Shown here piece by piece: positions 46,960 through 56,700 of a stretch of 64,000 nucleotides of DNA (position 1 is the first letter of the stretch; each line of letters starts with the position of its first letter). Made by a program: the position numbers and the translations under genes. Location of the stretch: assembly GCF_910592395.1 (NCBI RefSeq), contig NC_088308.1:7579001-7643000 (forward strand), given 5' to 3'. The notes under the pieces were generated by a model. The model was not told the origin of the DNA, ran no database searches, and worked only from the letters and a program-made list of their open reading frames with translations. The DNA is from Lineus longissimus. Taxonomy: Eukaryota; Nemertea; Pilidiophora; Heteronemertea; Lineidae.

Positions 46960-47165
46960 ATTCCTTTAACGGGAATCAAAGTCAGATTCTTACAAGTCCG
47001 ATTCTTACAAACATCTAACGGTAAATAAAGTCAGATTCTTACAAGCATCTTAACGGGAATCAAAGTCAGATTCTTACAAGCATTTTAACGGGAATCAAAG
47101 TCAAATTCTGACAAGCATCTTAACGGGAAGCGAAGTCAGATTCTTACAAGCGTCTCAACTGGAAT
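46960..47165. repeat. About 35-bp tandem repeat, GGGAATCAAAGTCAGATTCT unit
   Basis: About six units of GGGAATCAAAGTCAGATTCT plus TACAAGCATCTTAAC, some shortened. Same family as 40700-41310. It lies immediately downstream of the nuclear receptor stop codon. Confidence 0.92.
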
Positions 47166-47246
47166 CCGCGTAGGAACAGAGGGGAGAATCTAGGCGGTCT
47201 CGTTCAGGTGGCGGCGCTCATCAGCAAGATCAAAATGTTGTTTTCT

Positions 47247-48407
47247 TTAGACCACATCGAAGAACTCTTTCATGATGGGTTCAATCTGCTCCTTACTTGT
47301 TTCAAGAACTGACTTACTGTAATTATAACTTGCTTCATGCGCGTTACACAGTAAGACTAACAACTTTGGAAAGAGCTTTTTGCCGCGCGCGCAACCAAAA
47401 GTGCAATGAAGGTACTTCTCCAATAAGTTGACATAACTTGCTTGCACTGTCTCCACTTTTTTGGCGTCACATAATTCCTCATTATCGGGAGAGAAGAGAA
47501 TTACACAAGTAAGTAGAACCAGGGTTGTGTCGTCTACTTTAAGGTTCATTAAAGAGAGAATGTAGCTCATGTGGCTTTCGTAGAGGTTGCTATCAAACGC
47601 GTGTTTGAGATCGTCTTGTGACAGTAAGTACTTGCCGTTTTCCAACATCCACACGAACCCTTCTTTAGTTTTCTTGTAAATGAGAGTTGTAGCACTCCGT
47701 GTCATCATAACTTCGAGTGTCGCCCCCTTTAGCAGAGACAACTGATCACCGATCTGCAACTCCCGAAATTCTCGGAATGTTTTTGCGAAGGCTATGATGC
47801 GACGTACAACAATTGCGAAGACATTGACAATGTGTGTGAAGTCCGGACGCAGAACGTACGCGTTTTCAGGAAAGGGTATCTCCCTAATTGTCCTTGATGT
47901 GTGCTCCATGGCTTGTCTGATGCATTCAAGGTCGCTCGGGTCAAGGTCATGGATGAGATTGCACTTTGGGACGACCTTGACATCGGCTGCACATTGCACT
48001 TTGGGTCTAGGCTCAAAAGTATCCGAGATCGTCCCGCAGGCTTTTCTGTTATGAGTGCTATCGCTTGTCTCTTGCATAGACTTTTGTGTCGGTTTTGGCT
48101 CCACCAATGTGTGATGAGTCCCATCCTGATTTGAGGGTATTTCAGTGTGATGAGAGGATTTTTTAACCCAATTCGGATTCATTCCTTCTCGAATGCATTT
48201 CTGATACCGACAACTCTGACAGAGCTTCCTTGTCCTCAAGTTTATAGCGCAAGTTCCATCATAGACACATTGATACTTTAGGTTTACACCATCCTGGACT
48301 GCACGTCTGAAGAAGACCTTGCACGACTCGCAGGAAACTGCTCCGAAATATGAGCATTTGGCCTTGTCGTTACAGATGACACAGATTAAGGACCATTTAG
48401 TCGCCAT
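47247..48407 (-). CDS. Nuclear receptor, NR1-type orphan, single exon
   Basis: An unbroken 386-codon frame, so the gene is intronless in its coding part. The DNA-binding domain (about 9-80) has both zinc fingers complete: C-x2-C-x13-C-x2-C and C-x5-C-x9-C-x2-C. The P-box is CESCKVFFRR; ESCK-type P-boxes are known from the HR96/DAF-12 branch and from mollusc-expanded NR1 receptors. A 90-residue hinge follows. The ligand-binding domain shows the helix 3-5 signature FAKTFREFRELQIGDQLSLL and an AF-2-like C-terminus (EPIMKEFFDVV), so it should be able to recruit co-activators. It acts as a nuclear transcription factor; ligand and target genes cannot be deduced. The exact NR1 subfamily is unresolved. 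Lack of introns suggests retrocopy origin or a lineage-specific intronless expansion. Confidence 0.95.
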   Translation of the reverse strand: MATKWSLICVICNDKAKCSYFGAVSCESCKVFFRRAVQDGVNLKYQCVYDGTCAINLRTRKLCQSCRYQKCIREGMNPNWVKKSSHHTEIPSNQDGTHHTLVEPKPTQKSMQETSDSTHNRKACGTISDTFEPRPKVQCAADVKVVPKCNLIHDLDPSDLECIRQAMEHTSRTIREIPFPENAYVLRPDFTHIVNVFAIVVRRIIAFAKTFREFRELQIGDQLSLLKGATLEVMMTRSATTLIYKKTKEGFVWMLENGKYLLSQDDLKHAFDSNLYESHMSYILSLMNLKVDDTTLVLLTCVILFSPDNEELCDAKKVETVQASYVNLLEKYLHCTFGCARGKKLFPKLLVLLCNAHEASYNYSKSVLETSKEQIEPIMKEFFDVV

Positions 48408-49173
48408 CGTCCTAAAAAGAAACTGAGCTAGTCATGCAGTCCTATCACGAACGGACTTAAAAATATACATATCAGTGGGAAATTGGAAAATTGGAATCGG
48501 GAGAAAGCTTTATATTGTAGCGGTAAATGGGCTTATATAGTTAGTCACCGTAAACGTTTCGCAACTCTGAACTCGAACCCAAAGACTAAACCAACTATGA
48601 TATCTACTCACATCATTTATCACTCACGTCACTCAAACTTCTCATTTACAAACAACACCGAAACATCACAGGGCAAAAGACTCTGGCGCTTTTCGAGAGA
48701 GTACCTTGTTTAGCTACAGAGTGAGGATGACAGACCGTTCACGAGTTGAGTTCTGGATCTGCCAGGACTTGCTCAAAACATCCAAACATCAACCTTTATA
48801 ATTACTCTCACCCCTATCAATACAAGATTACCAGACAGGGCCTAGGGTGGCACTACACAGTGGGGACGGGGTCCGTTTTGCCCCCCCCCCCCCCCCAGAG
48901 AAATGTAGTTCTTAAGACGCAGGCCGTTTCCATGTTCATGAATGGGTCAAACCTGTTCCAAATACTATTAACGCCCTGGTCTTAGTTTCCATGTGCAGAG
49001 GGATCTTTGGCGATTTTATAAGCCTAGAATCTGTGCCATTTGAAGCGGGTGTCAATCCCCAGTTTGGCCTCAATATGTAACATACCTTCCATCTGCCACG
49101 CGAGGTTGGGCGTAGTTGTGCGAGTGTCGATTATGCGAGTAACTTAAAGCTCTAGTTGTCACGAGAAACGGTG
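48408..49173. other. Nuclear receptor 5' flank
   Basis: Upstream of the receptor start codon. An uninterrupted run of about 15 C lies at 48881-48896. No gene seen. Confidence 0.45.
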
Positions 49174-50156
49174 AAAAAGGTACAGGTAAAAAAGGTACAG
49201 GTAAAAAAGGTACCAGTAAAAGGTATCGGTAAAAAAGGTACTAGGTAAAAAAGGTATAGGAAAAAAGGTATCGGTAAAAAAGGTACAGGTAAAAAGGTAC
49301 CAGTAAAAGGTATCGATAAAAAAGGTACAGGTAACAGGGTACCAGTAAAAAAGTATCGGTAAAAAAGGTACAAGGTAAAAAAGGTACAGGTAGCTGAGTT
49401 AACCTAATAAATTAGTGATTTTCGGATACTTTTAACTGGGAACTAAAAATCCAAAGTCGTGTGTGAGCAGGAAAGAGAATATTCTGACTAGCCAGACACT
49501 TTTTTTAGCACTATGAAATTCGAGAATTCTCTCATCCATTGTTTTATTCACAAGATGTTCATTTCCGTAGACTGGGATGGATGTGAGATTTTGCCAATTT
49601 CTCCTTTTTGCCAATTTCTCCTTTTCTCAACTTATGATCTGGAATTAGAATTGCTGTAGTAACCCTGAGTCAACTGTTGACAACTTCCCTCTGATAGCGA
49701 GCAGTCAACCGTAGGCGTTTCAAGCCCATTCACATCCAGGTTATTTTACCATGGTGGTCTGAGATGGTACTGACAATTAGAGCGTGGGAGGCATGGCTTC
49801 TATAGGCCTACTCCAGAATGGGCCCATTTATTAATATATAAGTTGGAGATACATTGACAAAGGTGGGAAATTCTTAATGCCCCAGGTATAATGATTCAGA
49901 AAATACATACACATGTTAGGTTATTGAGGTTTCCTTCACAATTTCCATAGAGAAACCGCCCAAAAAGGTACCATAGCCAATTTTGGCGCGATTGATTTGC
50001 TGTCGGGGTTGGACGTTAACAGCCTGACGTATGTGCCGGTACCTCGACGAAAGTAACCCCCGACAAAACTGCTCACCCGTCGCTAACTCAAAGCATTGAC
50101 AATAAAGACACTGTACCTATACCTTTTTTACCTAGAACCTTTTTTACCTGTACCTA
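49174..50156. mobile_element. Foldback-type element with GGTACAGGTAAAAAA arms
   Basis: The left arm (49174-49391) is an array of AAAGGTACAGGTAAAA / AAAGGTATCGGTAAAA units. The right arm (50112-50156) is a short reverse-complement array (ACCTTTTTTACCTGTACCTA). The roughly 0.7-kb centre has no recognisable frame. The unequal arms imply array contraction on the right. Confidence 0.65.
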
Positions 50157-50175
50157 CGGCATACGGAGTATGCCG

Positions 50176-50543
50176 AATAGCATTCCGCGAAGTTACTATT
50201 TATAGCTCACAAGGTCATTTGCATAAGATATTGATGACGTTTTAGTCACGTGACAGTCGGACATCGACACATATTTCTACGCATTTGAGCTTATTTCAAA
50301 GTCAATTATCTTTGATCCTGCATTGTTTTTAGCATGAATGATACCATAGAGTCAGAGAGAGAAATATTCAGAACAATGTAGTATTTCCAACACTCGGACA
50401 TGTGCCAGATTGAATCTAACTGCCCTAGTCAGAAAGCCTGAATCCATTACGAAACCGCATGTTTGTCCGACATTGCCTGTAATTCAGCGATGGGGAAATA
50501 GAGGGCAGCAGCTGCAGTGACCTCATCATCGCGGAATGCTATT
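50176..50543. mobile_element. 368-bp MITE, copy 2
   Basis: Same element as 21721-22088 in the opposite orientation, same 15-bp termini (AATAGCATTCCGCGA) and identical length, with only scattered substitutions visible. Confidence 0.92.
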
Positions 50544-51632
50544 CATTATTGTAGTGGCTAACAATATTATTGTAGTGACAGTCGCTGTTTGATATGTCTG
50601 TCTGGGATGGCTGTTGTGAAGCGCTTTAGTGACATATACTCACTTGGGTTGTTGTTATCATGTTAAGCACTTCGTATCTAGGCCAAGGTGTCCTGCCCTT
50701 GAATCGATGACACGTGCACACCTCGCCAGTGCTTTAATAGATATTATTCTCTAACACTTAAGTTTTTCAATTAGGATTAACCATCACCTTGAAAGCAACT
50801 CACTCGGGAATAATTGTCAAATGACTTCAGTGAGCAAAGATATTAGAGACGTTAAGATATGTTTCTGACTCCGACTCCTACTCACATTTAAGACCGAATT
50901 AAGTCATATTATAGTGATATTTTCGACTTTACTAAATTAAAAGATATTTTTTTAATCGAAGAACCAAATCTTTATCCAATCCAATAGTTAAAATTCTAAT
51001 CCGGACCTTAGCATAAGGCGGAAATGATGAAGTCGTATTTGGAATATGACTAACTTATTAGTGACTTATGCACAGTTCGGATATTCTGACACAAGTGAAG
51101 TTGGTTCATCAGTGTGAAATCGTTCTTCAAGTTAGTTCAGTTGAAGGTGTTTCGAAATTCTAAGCTGTGTCGAAGTCGGAGTCGCCTGGAAATTCATTTT
51201 AACTGGCCATGGCCTCTCTATCAGCTTGAATCAAGTATAGAATGGACGGTGAATAAGGATAAGAATAACGAATTTTGTCTTACCGCTAGAGGTGAAATTG
51301 TGCCTGCCTTTTTTCCTAGTGGCATATTCCGATGTTTGTCAATCAGCCGAAACTACGCGTTCAACTTTGTATACGCTGGCCTATATTTTACAAGATGTGC
51401 CGTAAAACCTCTCATTCACCATAACAAAGACATGTACCCGATTTAAATTGGAGCGGGTCAAAATCGATTGTGTTCTCTGTGACAAATAATGATATCATAA
51501 GGACCATACTGGGAAGATAGGCCTTTCATAGTAAAATCTTAAAATCTCCATTCAAATTTTGTTCATGCGAATCGATTTTCAAGAGTTGTGGCAGTAGGTC
51601 TATCCAATGACCATCTCGACCATCAATATATC
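50544..51632. other. Intergenic, nothing recognised
   Basis: No exon, RNA gene or element that I can support. A 110-codon open frame at 51114-51446 has no recognisable motif and no splice context, so it is not called. Confidence 0.45.
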
Positions 51633-52553
51633 GTTTCGCTACATTGCCAGTTCGCTACAAGTCGTTTCGCTACATGTGGCGGTCGTTTCGCTACATGGTA
51701 GGTCGTTTCGCTACATGGGTGGAGTCGTTTCGCTACATGATGGGTATGGTCGTTTCGCTACATGGAGGACGTTTCGCTACATGGGTGGAGACGAGCGAGC
51801 AAAGAGCAGGATGAAGATATCCCTATTTTTTATGAGTTCATTGCATCTCGTTGTTGCGACATTATTCACTCTTCTTTTGATGGAAGGTAATTATCGCAGA
51901 TTCCCGGGAACAGTGACTTTTGAAACTCCTGAGGGAGATTATCCAGATCATCGTTCTTAGATCCTTCCTGGTTAGGCCATGGAGGTATTATTAATAATAC
52001 CTCCATGGTTAGGCCCCCATGTCGTAAATCAAGAACTGAACCATTTATCCTCTGTATGCCAGCTGGCATACCCTAGACGATGTAACACGTAATGGAGAAA
52101 TAAACGTATAAAAGACATATCTGTGTTCTGGTTCAACTGCTGATCATCACGTGGATGTTCTAACAATCTTTCGCAAGGAGACACTCACTCGATGGAATAT
52201 AACATGGCGACCTTCAGACACTCTATAAATATAACACAAACCCAGGCCAGGACGACAAGAACCCCTTGCGCGCCATCAAACCGTATAAGTTTTTTTACCG
52301 GCAAACTGTGCTATAATAAATTTGTAGTCACCACCGGGAATTATAGTAGGGTAAAATAGAGTAAAAATAATGACTACATCCATGTAGCGAAACGACTCCA
52401 CCCATGTAGCAAAACGTCCTCCATGTAGCGAAACGACCATACCCATCATGTAGCGAAACGACTCCACCCATGTAGCGAAACGACCTACCATGTAGCGAAA
52501 CGACCGCCACATGTAGCGAAACGACTTGTAGCGAACTGGCAATGTAGCGAAAC
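51633..52553. mobile_element. Foldback element with GTTTCGCTACAT-repeat inverted arms
   Basis: The left arm starts GTTTCGCTACATTGCC at 51633; the right arm ends with its reverse complement at 52553. Over about 155 bp the arms agree at all but about one position, including the irregular spacers between GTTTCGCTACAT units. The roughly 0.6-kb centre contains a perfect palindrome around ATTATTAATAAT (51980-52011, ends CCATGG) and TATGCCAGCTGGCATA, but no transposase-like frame. Confidence 0.9.
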
Positions 52554-53730
52554 AGCCTGATACCAATATATCGACATTGCTAAGCTTTAGAGAAAACGCA
52601 CGGAGGCTATATCGCTGGAAGTTCAGCACGGTCAATGACTGAGACGGAAGAACCACATTGTGACTAGTTGTTGAACACTGTAAAATCAGCCAGTAGCCGT
52701 TTCAATCAGAAAACCAAGGCGGACATATTAGACCAGTTAGTTTTATCCAGTGCCACAATGAGGACATGCAAGAATTATTCTAGACACTGCCCGGTGTAGC
52801 AGATTTAAATACCTCTTTGAAGACCCAAAGATAATTAAAAGCGCATAATAGACTATTTTATCCCCGGACATTCTATCCTGAGATCTATTTTCCTATCGAA
52901 ACAGCAGAAAAAAGTAGAGGGCCCTTTGGTCAGAGTATCGACTGTAAACTTGATGGGCCAACCTTTCCGGCGGCACGTCATCGCCTTGCTGATCCGCCGT
53001 CGTTGTGCGTATATCTATCCTAGGACTGATATTCACCGCTGATAAGTCGGCATGGTCGTTGCCCATGACCAACACAATCGTCTCATGTGTCCATTAGATG
53101 AACGAGAGATGGGGTTGACCAACACATTGAATTGTCACATCACCCATTTGTGATGCCGAGCTAGTCACGACTTCTAAATGTCTGAACAACACGCCACATG
53201 CACTGTTGACTTAGTCACAACCTAGCATATGGAGAACCCAACTCATCATCTGTCCATACAACACATGCTGTTTTTTTCTCTGTAAGTCACAATCTAGCAC
53301 ATCGAGGACAACTTGGTATAGGACGATTGGCATAGCATAGGGATTTGTTGACTAAGTCCCAATCCAGCACATCCAGATCAATATAGTATCAGACCATCAC
53401 AGATATACCTTGTGCATCAATTTAATTGTTGTTCCAACTCAAAATCTAGCACATTGAGGACAACCCAGGATTGGACCAATGACATATCCTTTCAGAACAG
53501 CCTACTATCAAAAGTCACAATCTTACCATACAAAATATACCAAGATACATCGTAAACAAACAACATAGACAAGGACGTCATATCTTGTAACCTTTTTTTA
53601 TTGGAGATGACACAACACGACAAGAGCACAGACAATGCTCATGGCGACCTCTCTCAATTGGCCAGTCAGTGGAAACCCTCAAGTCAATAAAACCTCTCTT
53701 ATAAAAACACATAAATAAAAGCATCCTATA
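52554..53730. repeat. TYW3 3' flank with degenerate repeats
   Basis: From about 53180 to 53530 a degenerate unit recurs about every 90-110 bp, with core AGTCACAATCTAGCACAT then GAGGACAAC. The rest shows nothing recognisable. The part near 53730 should contain the TYW3 3' untranslated region. Confidence 0.55.
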
Positions 53731-56700
53731 TCATCCTATGTCACTTTGTTCCACAAACAAACCATTCACAGCTTCAAAGTCGTCAAAGTCATATTTATCG
53801 ATCAAACTATCAGAACAATTAGATGTCCTTTTTTTCTCCTCATTTATATCTTTCACAAGTTCCTTCCGCTCTTTTTTCTTCTCACTTGAGTCTTCTTTGA
53901 TTGTCACTTGCTTTTCGAGAGCTTCTTGTAAATTTTCAGAAAACCTGGCAATTCTTCTCATGTTTTCTTCCATTTTTCTGTTGGCAATCTTTATCACGAA
54001 CTCAACATACTGAAAATCAAAAAGAATGAAAGTTTCATTGCCAATTCTTATGTTGCGGTAAAATAGCAGCTTCATTGACGTTGCAGCGTGGCTCTGAGGA
54101 CCCACAATAGTGACAGTGACATCCATTGTTAAGTGATTTGAGATGGACCCATGTCAGCCAAGAAAGCCTCCTAGGACGCCAATCATATCACCGCATGCAT
54201 TTCATCAAATACACCCCCGTAGTGATAAGGCCAGGTAATTAATTTCTGATTACATGTAACTATTATATTAAAATTCTGCTGGTCAAAATACACTGTAAGT
54301 AGCACACAGTAACATCTTAAATACAAACTGTATCTTTTATTCAACAAGAGGCCCAAGGGACTGGCACTCAGCTGTAATACATGGCTCAAAAAGTACAAAG
54401 TGAAAAATTCATGAAATACATGTGAAAGAAAGATTTTGGAGAGTGCTACCTTATGGTGGCTTTTAAAAGGTTGGTTGGTGGTCATCGAAAACACCACTGT
54501 AAGAAAATTAATACCTTATCTGTAACCATTAGTTCACCACTGCTGGCCAGGGGGACCTCCAGGGAATGGGTGCTCCTCACAGCCTACAAAATACAATGCA
54601 GATAATCCAGTAACTGGGTCGAATCATTGTAGTGGTCTTCAAATAACTCCAAAATCTTGAACATCGCTAAAACCTTCATTTCTTCCTCACTCTGAATTGC
54701 TTTGAGCCAGTTTAAACAGTTTGAAGATTGAGATTATACATCTGCAATCAACTGTCATCTGAATTCCTATAGACAGAAATCACTTAGTTAAGCCTAATAT
54801 AACTTTATACATAACTTTTGTTCTTCTCAACAGTTAAATGATCAACATATCAAGAGTTTAAAATTTCTTTGATATCTAGTTTAAATTTATAAAGTTTTGA
54901 ATAGTGCTTAGGTTTCTACAGAGTTACTGCTCACATGTGCTTGACATTAAACCGTCAGGTGAAACTTACTGTAATCACTTTTCCCTTCTTTCCAACAGTT
55001 ATTCCAGAGTTTCTGAATCCTGAGGCAACTGCCACGGCATGCTGAAATCATCATAAGACATTTATATAATGATAATGATATACACTGATAATTGACTTGT
55101 TTTCTCATGTAATGCTTTTTTTTGTCAATCCCATCACGTGACTTCGAACTCGGAGATCCACCGGAAACTCCCTAAGCGTAAACTCAACAGTGCCTTCACC
55201 TTTGACCCCTGCCCTCCGGCCAATCAATGACTTTGTTTATTTTAGATATCAACAAATGGACACGTGGACAGAAAGTCCCAGTTTTTAACGACGTCCGTCA
55301 TCACCTCACGTCTTCTGTTGTACTTGTACATAAACATATATTTCCTGTCTGTACATTAGACTTTGAAAAAGGAATCAAAATATCCAAAACGTCGTCTATT
55401 TCATACAACGTTGTAGTGTTGTTTTTTATATCAATCTTGTTCTCATGTAATGTTTGTCACCAGACAGCCTGGATGCACTTTTGTTTGTCCTTTAGGTTGC
55501 ATTAGTTTTTATTTTTAACCTTTGAAGACGCTAATCCAATCCACTTGATCAGCAATCTTGAAAAATACAATAACTTTTTACTTATTAAATGGAGTCTACA
55601 GGCAGGAGTCAGGTAGGTCAGATTAAGTTACACAAACTTGCCAATAGGGGTCTCTCCCAATCTTGCTTACCATTGTTTGAGCGTCCTCCAAATGGTGACA
55701 CTGTACATGGAGGACAAATGGTTCAAATTTGAGGACGGTATCTCCCTTGACTTCTTCAGCAATTATTTTTTTCTGGAAGAAAGAGACATTTCACATCTGA
55801 ATCCTTTTTGCATTTTAAACTCTACTAATTCAGTTTTTTTTAACATTTTTTGAAATTTTTAATTCAACTGCTTCAATTGAGAAAAAATTCTTACCAGGCT
55901 ATTAAAATCTACTGAATCATGTGAAACTAAGAGCCATCGACATCCTTTTTTTTGCGCTGGAGAACTCTGGAACAAAAGAATAAGTCAAAGATTGACCTCT
56001 GGATTGAGTCAAAACTACACCCTGGTGCCAGTCTAGCAGTTACAAATGAAAAATTGCAACCTCTTCACTTTTGTACACCCTGTATAAAATTGAAAAAAGG
56101 TTGCGACATTGTTTTTGGCATACTCAGTACTGACAGTAGTGTTTTAAATACAAATCACACCTCTTCGAAAAGAAACAATTTTTCAGAGCATTTTTTGTAC
56201 ACCGTTTAAAAATCAAAATTGGTGACTTAGTTTTTGGCACACCCAGTAGTATAGGGGCAACCAGATTTTGAAAACATTTCATAAGACCCCCTTTAGGAGG
56301 GGCTCTTAAGATACACGTGTGTGCGGGAGTATATAATGTAAATGAAGTGAAATAAAGAGAGTAAATATTGTATATCCAACAAACAATTTTTTTTGGTATT
56401 TTTCTGAATTAACTCCGTTGAGTTTACCGATTTCTCCGCGATCTTCCGGTGGTGGTTGCTATCCCATTGATTGAAATTAACTTAAATTAATTTAAATCTT
56501 CATGGGAATTCGCTACATCATATGCCTAAGAAATTGGCCAATTATATTAATATTTTTATTAGAGAAATATCCGTCCTAAATAATGACAGAAAAGGGTGGT
56601 TTATTTCAATTTTGTGTCGACATGATCGAGGTCACGTGACATAAAAACAAACAATCGCACACACCGGTCCAAAAAAGGCACTTTAAGAAAAACAAATACG

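Noticed and set aside
49152-49373. Tyr/Phe/Pro-rich 73-codon frame
   Set aside because: Translation of the GGTACAGGTAAAAAA array.
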